In this document: positions 1 through 5,387 of the stretch, piece after piece
How the letters are laid out: each line of letters opens with the position of its first letter
Position numbering within the stretch: position 1 is the stretch's first letter
Assembly: GCA_025456385.1 (NCBI GenBank)
Contig: JALOKS010000063.1
Span: 1 to 10,439 of the forward strand
DNA from: Thermoanaerobaculales bacterium
GTDB lineage: Bacteria; Acidobacteriota; Thermoanaerobaculia; Thermoanaerobaculales; Sulfomarinibacteraceae
DNA: 10,439 bases
Direction: 5' to 3'
The notes under the pieces: model-generated
What the model was told of the DNA's origin: nothing
What the model saw: only the letters and a program-made list of their open reading frames with translations
Databases searched by the model: none
Made by a program: the position numbers and the translations under genes

Positions 1-507
1 GGCATTCCGGGCTACGGCTACGAGGGCTCGGTGGTGCTCGCGTCGGAGCTGCGCGGCGCGGCCGCCTCGGCCCCGGTCGCCGCCGGGGTCTCGTGGCTCG
101 CCTGCAAGGAGATCTGTGTGCTCGAGCGGGCCGAGCTCGAGGGCGAGCTCGGCGCGCTGCCGGCGGACCCCGCCTTCACGGCCTGGAGCGCGGGGCTGCC
201 CGCGCCGCTCGATGCGAGCGCCCCCTTCACGGTGACCACGACCGGCGGCCCGGCGCAGGGTGCGCTCGGGCTCTGGCTGCGCTGGAGCGGCGAGCCGCTC
301 GCGGTGGAGTGGTTTCCAGATCCAGCGCGCGGACTGGTGGTGGGCGAGGCGTCGGTGAGGGCGCGGGGGAATCTGACCCGCATCGACGCCCCCGTCCGCT
401 GGCAGGCGGGGGCGGCGGAGGAGCGCGGCCTGCGCTCCTTGATCGTGACCACGGATGCCCGCGGCACCCGCCGCGGCTGGGAGCTCATGACCGAGCTCGA
501 ACCCTGA
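1..507 (+). CDS. Standalone DsbD N-terminal (alpha) domain protein, 5' truncated
   Basis: The frame is open from the first base of the window, so the start lies upstream; 168 residues are visible, ending at TGA 505-507. The visible part begins GYGYEGSVVLASEL and has WLACKEIC around residues 32-39, giving a C-x3-C pair (Cys35 and Cys39, counted from the window edge). This looks like the immunoglobulin-like alpha domain of DsbD/ScsB thiol-disulfide interchange proteins, which passes electrons to periplasmic partners. In full DsbD a membrane domain follows; here the protein stops after the beta-rich domain, so it is a soluble or separately anchored single-domain form. The next gene, an exported redoxin, starts 31 bp downstream and is a natural redox partner. 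The partner relationship is inferred. The family call rests on the cysteine motif and the surrounding pattern, and other Ig-like periplasmic domains remain possible. Confidence 0.72.
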   Translation, partial: GIPGYGYEGSVVLASELRGAAASAPVAAGVSWLACKEICVLERAELEGELGALPADPAFTAWSAGLPAPLDASAPFTVTTTGGPAQGALGLWLRWSGEPLAVEWFPDPARGLVVGEASVRARGNLTRIDAPVRWQAGAAEERGLRSLIVTTDARGTRRGWELMTELEP

Positions 508-538
508 GAGCGACGACATTCGGAAAAGGAGTGATCAC

Positions 539-1129
539 ATGCTGAAGACGATGCTGTGGACCGTGACGATGGCGGCGGTTGCCGGGCTGGCCGCGGCGCC
601 GGCGGCTGCCGGGGTCGAGGTCGGCAAGGCGGCGCCGGCCTTCACCCTCGAGGACGAGGCCGGCACTGCAGTCAGCCTCGCTGACTTCAAGGGCAAGGTG
701 GTGGTGCTCGAGTGGCTCAACCCCGACTGCCCCTTCGTGCAGCGGCACTACAAGGCCGGCACCATGAAGAGCCTCGCGACCACCTATGGCGCCAAGGGTG
801 TGGTCTGGCTGACCGTCAACTCCACCAACTACATGGACGCGGCGGCCAACGCGAAGTTCAAGCAGGCGAACGAGCTGCCCTACCCGATCTTGGTCGACCA
901 GGAGGGCACGGTCGGTCACCTCTACGGAGCCCAGACCACCCCTCACATGTACGTCATCGACGCCGATGGCACCCTGGCCTACATGGGCGCCATCGATGAC
1001 GACCCGCGCGGCGGCGGCGAGCAGCCGCAGAACTACGTCGCCGCGGCCCTCGACGAGCTGCTCGCCGGCAAGGCCGTGACCACCGCCGAGACCACGCCCT
1101 ACGGGTGCTCGGTCAAGTACAAGAAGTAG
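539..1129 (+). CDS. Exported redoxin / thioredoxin-fold protein with distal cysteines
   Basis: This 196-residue protein has a Sec-type signal peptide (residues 1 to about 24, hydrophobic core then PAAA-G). A thioredoxin/AhpC-TSA fold follows: VGKAAPAFTLEDEAG (about 28-42), the beta strand VVVLEWLNPDCPF (54-66) and TTP at 133-135 as the cis-proline element, then YVIDADG. The usual CXXC is replaced by CPFV, so only Cys64 remains at the active site. The only other cysteine is Cys190, in the C-terminal PYGCSVKY, and it could act as a resolving residue. The AAGGAG Shine-Dalgarno at 526-531, seven bases before the ATG, fixes the start. The close link to the DsbD-alpha-like gene suggests a periplasmic thiol oxidation-reduction pair. 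The substrate is unknown. It could be a peroxiredoxin-like reductase or a TlpA-like carrier; the fold is secure, the activity is not. Confidence 0.88.
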   Translation: MLKTMLWTVTMAAVAGLAAAPAAAGVEVGKAAPAFTLEDEAGTAVSLADFKGKVVVLEWLNPDCPFVQRHYKAGTMKSLATTYGAKGVVWLTVNSTNYMDAAANAKFKQANELPYPILVDQEGTVGHLYGAQTTPHMYVIDADGTLAYMGAIDDDPRGGGEQPQNYVAAALDELLAGKAVTTAETTPYGCSVKYKK

Positions 1130-1130
1130 G

Positions 1131-1158
1131 ATTTCGAATTTCGGATTTCGGATTTTCC
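1131..1158. repeat. Four-copy 7-bp tandem repeat
   Basis: Directly after the redoxin stop there are four units in a row: ATTTCGA, ATTTCGG, ATTTCGG and ATTTTCC. The last unit has diverged. The run is AT-rich against a very GC-rich background. It may be slippage-generated filler or the edge of a dispersed repeat; no function can be assigned. Confidence 0.7.
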
Positions 1159-1164
1159 ACCCGC

Positions 1165-1190
1165 CCCCCCGGTCGTTGTCGGCCGGGGGG
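1165..1190 (+). terminator. GC-rich hairpin after redoxin operon
   Basis: CCCCCCGG (1165-1172) pairs perfectly with CCGGGGGG (1183-1190) across a 10-base loop, 35 bp after the redoxin stop. No T tract follows, so it is not a classical intrinsic terminator. It may still stop polymerase or protect the 3' end of the operon's mRNA. Confidence 0.45.
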
Positions 1191-1244
1191 TCCTGTCCGG
1201 CGATTCGTTCCACCTGAGCCTGTTGCAGAATCCCCGATTCCCGT

Positions 1245-1347
1245 TGTAGGCGGACCCTTCAGGGTCCGCGAGAGGGGCGATCCTCTGAGCCCCGGCATTC
1301 AAACCGAGCGCGTCACTCTGCCGCGCACCCTGAAGGGTGCGCCTACA
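1245..1347. repeat. REPIN-like element: two inverted GTAG-headed palindromes
   Basis: The left arm has GTAG (1246-1249) directly followed by the hairpin GCGGACCC-TTCA-GGGTCCGC (1250-1269). The right arm is its inverse: GCGCACCC-TGAA-GGGTGCGC (1323-1342) directly followed by CTAC (1343-1346), which reads GTAG on the minus strand. The ends TGTAGGCG (1245-1252) and CGCCTACA (1340-1347) are exact inverted repeats. The two arms differ at one base pair (G-C against C-G in the fourth pair of the stem), and both sides of each stem change together, so pairing is kept. A GTAG tetranucleotide immediately 5' of a stem-loop, in inverted pairs, is the layout of REP/BIME/REPIN elements, which are moved by REP-associated tyrosine transposases (RAYT, IS200/IS605 relatives). 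No such transposase gene is in this window, so mobility in trans is inferred. Confidence 0.68.
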
Positions 1348-1460
1348 CGAACTACGCACATGCTCTTCAGCGCCTCCCATGCGATTTGGAATCCGGCTGT
1401 GTGGGTTCTGTTGAATTTTGCAAGCGGCTCACGTGAGAGCCTTGCACGTTAGAATTGCAG

Positions 1461-1555
1461 CCGCCCACCCGGCAGCCGGGACGGCTGCCCCACAATCTCG
1501 CCCGGGCACCGGGTGGAGCTTTGTGGGGCACGCGTCCCGCGTGCCGCGTGGGTGG
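1461..1555. repeat. Second inverted pair of covarying palindromes
   Basis: The left palindrome GGCAGCC-GGGAC-GGCTGCC (1471-1489) is followed by CCACA (1490-1494). The right one is TGTGG (1522-1526) followed by GGCACGC-GTCCC-GCGTGCC (1527-1545). On the minus strand the right arm reads GGCACGC-GGGAC-GCGTGCC-CCACA, so loop and tail are identical to the left arm, while the stems differ at several positions on both strands in a way that keeps pairing. Outer flanks 1461-1470 and 1546-1555 (reverse complement) agree at 8 of 10 bases. This is a compact, REPIN-like inverted repeat unrelated in sequence to the one at 1245-1347. Here the conserved tails point inward. Confidence 0.65.
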
Positions 1556-1557
1556 GT

Positions 1558-1583
1558 GGAACGTTTCAAGGTTCCAACGTTCC
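1558..1583 (-). repeat. Inverted repeat spanning the LysR stop codon
   Basis: GGAACGTT (1558-1565) and AACGTTCC (1576-1583) form an 8-bp perfect stem with a 10-base loop. The LysR stop TGA (minus strand, 1568-1566) lies in it, and the last residues of LysR (G-T-L-E-P) are encoded by it. It may serve as a 3'-end hairpin for the LysR transcript, but no T tract follows on the minus strand. Confidence 0.5.
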
Positions 1584-2540
1584 GATGTGACGAAGATACC
1601 TCGCTCGCAATGCGGCTTCGCGCTCGTCGAGCTCGGCCTCGATCTCGCGCACGAGCTTCATGAACTCGAGGGTGGCGGGGGAGAGGGTGTGGTTGGGTCG
1701 GGTGATGAAGCCGTAGGCGAGCTCCAGCCACGGCGGTGCGAAGGGCACCACCGCCAGGCGCCCCTGCTCGAGCTCGCGCTCCGCCATCGTCAAGGTGGCC
1801 GCGACCAGGATCTCCGACTCGCGGGCGAGCACCAGGAAGTCCGACACCACGTCGACCTCGAGCGCCGGCGCGAACTCCCCGGTCGTGGGGTCCCAGCGGC
1901 CCGCCCGTCCCATGTCGGGCAGCAGCGCCCGCGCGATGCGCGCCGGAGCTCGAATGGCGGCCCACGGGTAGCCCACCATGTCGTCGAGACCGCAGGGCCC
2001 CCTCGCGAGCAGGGGGTGGCCCGGCCGCGCGACGAAGCACAGCGGCCGCCGCGCGACGATCTCGGTGTCGAGGCCCTTCGCTGCCGCGGCTTCGAGGTCC
2101 GCCACGCCGAGGTCGCAGCGCCCCTCCGCCACGTCCTCGGCCACTCCGTGGAACCCGGCCACCCGCACCCGGAACTGGATCTCGGGGTGGGCGGCGAGCA
2201 GTCGGGCCACCGCCCGCTGGCCGGAGAGAGCGGACGGGTAGGGCGCGAGGCTGACCTCGAGCGTTCCCGCGCGGAGGCCCTTCGCCAGCTCGATCTCGTG
2301 CTCGAGCTCGGCGATCGCCGCCAGGATGCTCCGGGCGCGCTCGACGAGCAGCGACCCGAGCGCCGTGGGTTCGACCGTGCCGTGGCCGCGGTCGAAGAGC
2401 CGCACGCCCAGCGCTGACTCGAGGCTCTGGATGCTGCGGCTGAGGGCCGGCTGGGTCAGGTGCAGCGCGTCCGCGGCTTCGCGGAAGTTGCAGTGGTGGG
2501 CGAGCGCCACCGCGTGCGAGAGCTTGTGCGTCTGGATCAT
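1566..2540 (-). CDS. LysR-family transcriptional regulator
   Basis: The protein is 324 residues, normal for the family. A winged helix-turn-helix covers about residues 4-63, with the hallmark NFREAADALHLTQPALSRSIQSLESALGVRLFDR (18-51). A linker helix follows (about 64-90), then the periplasmic-binding-protein-like effector domain (about 92-302, starting GTLEVSLAP). The C-terminal tail after about 303 is rich in Glu and Arg. The ATG at 2540 is the standard family start just before the HTH. No Shine-Dalgarno precedes it (the minus strand reads TTTTCCTC next to the ATG), and a GATAAC sequence eight bases upstream could be a -10 for a leaderless mRNA; this is weak. The gene is divergent from the sulfatase across about 160 bp, so it most likely controls the sulfatase and perhaps itself. 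The inducer is unknown; LysR regulators of sulfur assimilation such as CysB/Cbl are a precedent, but no specific orthology is claimed. Confidence 0.95.
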   Translation of the reverse strand: MIQTHKLSHAVALAHHCNFREAADALHLTQPALSRSIQSLESALGVRLFDRGHGTVEPTALGSLLVERARSILAAIAELEHEIELAKGLRAGTLEVSLAPYPSALSGQRAVARLLAAHPEIQFRVRVAGFHGVAEDVAEGRCDLGVADLEAAAAKGLDTEIVARRPLCFVARPGHPLLARGPCGLDDMVGYPWAAIRAPARIARALLPDMGRAGRWDPTTGEFAPALEVDVVSDFLVLARESEILVAATLTMAERELEQGRLAVVPFAPPWLELAYGFITRPNHTLSPATLEFMKLVREIEAELDEREAALRARYLRHIGTLEP

Positions 2541-2575
2541 GAGGAAAAGTTATCAAAATCGGAAGAAAATTGCAC

Positions 2576-2604
2576 TTGACATATCATTTTTGAGACTCAA
2601 TACT
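2576..2604 (+). promoter_or_regulatory. Sigma-70-type promoter of the sulfatase gene
   Basis: A perfect -35 TTGACA (2576-2581) is followed 17 bp later by AATACT (2599-2604), a 4/6 match to TATAAT. The segment is the most AT-rich part of the window. Transcription would start near 2611, leaving a leader of about 88 bases before the sulfatase ATG at 2699. Confidence 0.6.
2590..2600. promoter_or_regulatory. Operator-like palindrome in the promoter spacer
   Basis: TTGAG-A-CTCAA is a perfect 11-bp palindrome lying between the -35 and -10 hexamers and overlapping the -10. It fits the LysR-type T-N11-A format if read from T2588 to A2600. Binding by the divergent LysR protein is inferred from position only. 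Confidence 0.35.
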
Positions 2605-2630
2605 CTCGTGTGCTGAGACCCTCGGAGTGC

Positions 2631-2659
2631 GGGCCGGGAGCCATCGTGGTTCGCGGCCC
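2631..2659 (+). promoter_or_regulatory. 5'-UTR hairpin in the sulfatase leader
   Basis: Bases 2631-2643 pair with 2647-2659: GGGCCG with CGGCCC, one G-G mismatch, then six more pairs (one G-T) closing a TCG loop. Twelve of 13 positions pair. It sits between the predicted transcription start and the ribosome site, so it could stabilise the mRNA, act in attenuation or bind a regulator. No T tract follows, and no known riboswitch pattern is recognised. Confidence 0.45.
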
Positions 2660-2686
2660 CTCGTCATGATTGGTGCAAAGAGTACG

Positions 2687-2692
2687 AAGGAG
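2687..2692 (+). promoter_or_regulatory. Shine-Dalgarno site deciding the sulfatase start
   Basis: AAGGAG lies six bases before the ATG at 2699. The same frame stays open upstream to a GTG at 2627, but that codon has no ribosome site and would bury the signal peptide behind 24 extra residues, so the ATG at 2699 is chosen. Confidence 0.8.
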
Positions 2693-2698
2693 AGGACC

Positions 2699-4234
2699 AT
2701 GCTTCGCACGTCATCGATCTGCATCGCCGCCATTCTCGTGGCGGCCGCCGTCGCCGCCCCGGCGGCGGCTCAGGACAAACCCAACATCCTCGTCATCTGG
2801 GGTGACGACATCGGCGGCTTCAACATCAGCGCCTACAACCGGGGCATGATGGGCTACCGCACCCCGAACATCGACAGCATCGCCGAGCAGGGCGCGCTGT
2901 TCACCGACTGGTACGGCCAGCAGAGCTGCACCGCCGGCCGCGCCGCCTTCGTCACCGGCCAGTCGCCGATCCGCACCGGGCTCACCAAGGTCGGCCTGCC
3001 GGGCGCGCCCGAAGGCATGAAAGCGGAGGACCCGACCGTCGCGACCCTGCTCAAGGCGCAGGGCTACATGACGGGACAGTTCGGCAAGAACCACCTCGGC
3101 GATCGCGACGAGATGCTGCCCACCAACCACGGTTTCGACGAGTTCTTCGGCAACCTCTACCACCTCAACGCCGAGGAGGAGCCGGAGAACCCGGACTACC
3201 CGAAGAACCCCGAGTTCAAGAAGCAGTTCGGCCCGCGGGGCGTGATCCACAGCTTCGCCGACGGCCGCATCACCGACACCGGACCGCTCACCCGGAAGCG
3301 CATGGAAACCATCGACGGCGAGGTCACCGCCAAGGCCCTCGATTTCATGGAGCGCGCGGCGAAGGCCGACGCGCCCTTCTTCCTGTGGTGGAACTCGACG
3401 CGGATGCACGTGTTCACGCACCTCAAGGCGGAGTCGGACGGCGCGACCGGACTCGGCATCTACGCCGACGGCATGGTCGAGCACGACGGTCACGTCGGAC
3501 AGGTGCTCGCCAAGCTCGAGGAGCTGGGGCTCGCGGACAACACCATCGTCATGTACTCGACCGACAACGGCGCCGAGACCTTCACCTGGCCGGACGGCGG
3601 CACGACGATGTTCCGCGGCGAGAAGAACACGAACTGGGAGGGCGGCTACCGCGTGCCGACGCTGATCCGCTGGCCCGGGGTGATCAAGCCCGGCACGGTC
3701 ATCAACGACATCGGCGCCCACGAGGACATGCTGCCCACCCTGCTCGCCGCAGCGGGCGACACCACTGCCAAGGAAGACCTCGCCGAAGGGCGGACGATCG
3801 CCGGCAGGAGCTACAAGGTCCACCTCGACGGCTACAACCTTCTGCCCGCCCTCAAGGCCGAGGCCGCATGGCCGCGCCGCGAGTTCATCTACTGGACCGA
3901 TGACGGAAGCGTCGCGGCGCTGCGCTACGACAACTGGAAGATGACGTTCCTCGAGCAGAAGGCCGAGGGGCTGCGCGTGTGGCAGGATCCGTTCGCGGAG
4001 CTGCGCGCGCCGCTGCTCACCAACCTGCGCATGGACCCCTTCGAGCGGGCCGAGCACGAGAACGCCATGGGCTATCAGCGCTGGTACATGGAACACATGT
4101 TCCTGATCGCCCCCGCCGGCGCCTACGTGGGTCAGTGGCTGCAGAGCTTCAGGGAGTTCCCGCCGCGTCAGAAGCCCGGCAGCTTCAACCTCGAGCGCGT
4201 CATGGAAGCCGTCACGAGCAACCTGCAGAACTGA
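2699..4234 (+). CDS. Exported arylsulfatase-like sulfatase (formylglycine type)
   Basis: The protein is 511 residues, typical for the alkaline-phosphatase-like sulfatase family. A Sec signal peptide (1 to about 24, ending PAAA-Q) points to export. Metal-binding Asp36-Asp37 follow the first strand (NILVIWGDD). The nucleophile motif is C77-T-A-G-R81; Cys77 would be turned into formylglycine. GYMTGQFGKNHLG (122-134) supplies Lys130 and His132, RMH supplies His237, STDNGAE supplies Asp289 and Asn290, and Lys309 precedes EGGYRVP (314-320). All expected active-site groups are therefore present. The motif has Ala in place of the usual Pro (CXAXR), a variant known among sulfatases. The enzyme should hydrolyse a sulfate ester outside the cytoplasm; the substrate cannot be told. 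No formylglycine-generating enzyme or anaerobic maturase is in the window, so it must be encoded elsewhere. It is divergent from LysR and followed by a HAD hydrolase gene. Confidence 0.95.
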   Translation: MLRTSSICIAAILVAAAVAAPAAAQDKPNILVIWGDDIGGFNISAYNRGMMGYRTPNIDSIAEQGALFTDWYGQQSCTAGRAAFVTGQSPIRTGLTKVGLPGAPEGMKAEDPTVATLLKAQGYMTGQFGKNHLGDRDEMLPTNHGFDEFFGNLYHLNAEEEPENPDYPKNPEFKKQFGPRGVIHSFADGRITDTGPLTRKRMETIDGEVTAKALDFMERAAKADAPFFLWWNSTRMHVFTHLKAESDGATGLGIYADGMVEHDGHVGQVLAKLEELGLADNTIVMYSTDNGAETFTWPDGGTTMFRGEKNTNWEGGYRVPTLIRWPGVIKPGTVINDIGAHEDMLPTLLAAAGDTTAKEDLAEGRTIAGRSYKVHLDGYNLLPALKAEAAWPRREFIYWTDDGSVAALRYDNWKMTFLEQKAEGLRVWQDPFAELRAPLLTNLRMDPFERAEHENAMGYQRWYMEHMFLIAPAGAYVGQWLQSFREFPPRQKPGSFNLERVMEAVTSNLQN

Positions 4235-4258
4235 CCGGACTCCATTCCGGGAGTCCGG
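4235..4258 (+). terminator. Hairpin directly after the sulfatase stop
   Basis: CCGGACTCC (4235-4243) pairs perfectly with GGAGTCCGG (4250-4258) over a 6-base loop, starting at the base after the stop codon. No T tract follows. It may protect the sulfatase mRNA 3' end or reduce read-through into the next gene. Confidence 0.5.
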
Positions 4259-4272
4259 CTCCAGGCAGAGGA

Positions 4273-4299
4273 CCGCACCCGCCGGCGCGGCGGGTGCGG
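4273..4299 (+). terminator. Second hairpin between sulfatase and HAD genes
   Basis: CCGCACCCGCC (4273-4283) and GGCGGGTGCGG (4289-4299) form an 11-bp perfect stem with the 5-base loop GGCGC. Only a short pyrimidine run follows (ACTTTCCC), so full termination is doubtful. Together with the hairpin at 4235-4258 it could set a lower expression level for the downstream HAD gene. Confidence 0.5.
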
Positions 4300-4328
4300 A
4301 TGCACTTTCCCGGGGAAGGGGTCCGACC

Positions 4329-5351
4329 ATGAGTCACCGCACGTTGGCCGGGTCTGCCGTCCTCGCGCTGGTGGTGTCGCTGGCGTTCGCCTGTGCACCC
4401 CATTCAACGTCGCAACCGCCGTCGCAGGCGGCCGTCGACGTCCTGCCATCGTGGAACGACACCGCCGTCAGGTCCGCGATCGTCGACTTTGTGGAGCGGG
4501 TGACCGACCCGGCGAGCCCGGACTTCGTGCCCGGGCCCGAGCGCATCGCCGTCTTCGACAACGACGGCACCCTGTGGGCCGAGCAGCCCGCCTACTTCCA
4601 GCTGCTGTTCGCCATCGACCGCGTCAAATCGTTGGCGGGCGAGCACCCCGATTGGGCGACCCGGCAGCCTTTCCAGGCGGTGCTCGAAGGCGACATGGAG
4701 GCGCTGGCGGCCGCGGGTCACCATGGACTCCTCGAGCTCGTGATGGCGACCCATGCGGGCATGACCACGGCCGAGTTCGAGACCGTGGTCGGCGACTGGC
4801 TCGCCACCGCCCGCCACCCCACAACCGGCAAACCCTACACCGAGATGGTGTACCAGCCCATGCTCGAGCTGCTCGACCACCTCAGGGACAACGGCTTCAA
4901 GACCTTCATCGTCTCCGGCGGCGGCATCGAGTTCATGCGGCCGTGGACCGAGCAGGTCTACGGCATCCCGCCCGAGCAGGTGGTGGGCTCGAGCATCAAG
5001 ACCGCCTACGAGGTCAGAAACGGCGTGCCGGTGCTGGTGCGGCAGGCGGAGCTGGATTTCATCGACGACAAGGAGGGCAAGCCGGTGGGCATCAACGCCC
5101 ATATCGGGCGACGGCCCATCGCAGCCGTCGGAAACTCGGACGGCGACTTCCAGATGCTGGAGTGGACCACCGCCGGCGACGGCGCGCGGCTCGGCGTGCT
5201 CGTCCACCACACCGACGCCGAGCGCGAGTGGGCCTACGACCGGGACTCGCACATCGGACGCCTCGACCGCGGCCTCGACGAGGCCGCCGACCGCGGCTGG
5301 GTGGTGGTGGACATGAAGACCGACTGGAAGGCCGTTTTCCCGGGCCGCTGA
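4329..5351 (+). CDS. HAD-superfamily phosphohydrolase with export signal
   Basis: The protein has 340 residues. Its N-terminus (MSHRTLAGSAVLALVVSLAFAC) is a signal peptide ending at Cys22, perhaps a lipoprotein, although AFAC is a poor lipobox because of the Phe. The HAD catalytic motifs are all present: FDNDGTLW (Asp77 nucleophile, Asp79 acid-base), IVSGGG (Ser196), a Lys in DKEGKP (Lys251) and GNSDGDFQM (Asp271, Asp273). A long insertion after motif I (about 85-175) would form the cap, as in the phosphoserine-phosphatase-like branch. It should be a metal-dependent phosphatase acting outside the cytoplasm on an unknown substrate. Start support: AAGGGG at 4316-4321, seven bases before the ATG. 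It lies 94 bp after the sulfatase in the same direction, past two hairpins. Joint use in ester degradation is inferred from this pairing. Confidence 0.9.
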   Translation: MSHRTLAGSAVLALVVSLAFACAPHSTSQPPSQAAVDVLPSWNDTAVRSAIVDFVERVTDPASPDFVPGPERIAVFDNDGTLWAEQPAYFQLLFAIDRVKSLAGEHPDWATRQPFQAVLEGDMEALAAAGHHGLLELVMATHAGMTTAEFETVVGDWLATARHPTTGKPYTEMVYQPMLELLDHLRDNGFKTFIVSGGGIEFMRPWTEQVYGIPPEQVVGSSIKTAYEVRNGVPVLVRQAELDFIDDKEGKPVGINAHIGRRPIAAVGNSDGDFQMLEWTTAGDGARLGVLVHHTDAEREWAYDRDSHIGRLDRGLDEAADRGWVVVDMKTDWKAVFPGR

Positions 5352-5387
5352 TCGCGATGCCGTAAGATCGGTGACCGAAGTGGGAGC

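Larger units (their letters stand above)
1130..1565. other. Repeat-rich intergenic gap between convergent genes
   Basis: This 436-bp stretch lies between the redoxin stop and the LysR stop. I see no convincing gene; ORFs crossing it run through palindromic repeats and have no ribosome site. It holds, in order, a 7-bp tandem repeat, a GC-rich hairpin, a 103-bp pair of inverted GTAG-headed palindromes, a small hairpin (GGCTC 1426-1430 with GAGCC 1437-1441), a second pair of inverted palindromes, and an inverted repeat over the LysR stop. Being between two 3' ends, it is a tolerant site for such elements to accumulate. Confidence 0.8.

Noticed and set aside
1105..1452. Plus-strand ORF of 115 codons through the repeat-rich gap
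   Set aside because: It starts inside the redoxin gene, runs through hairpins and inverted repeats, and has no ribosome site.
2711..4330. Long minus-strand ORF (539 codons) opposite the sulfatase
   Set aside because: Antisense shadow of a secure gene, with low-complexity Val/Gly/Glu/Arg composition and no recognisable motif.
5340..5368. Possible promoter (TAAGAT) in front of the ABC transporter gene
   Set aside because: The -10-like hexamer has no -35 partner at the right distance; co-transcription with the HAD gene is simpler.
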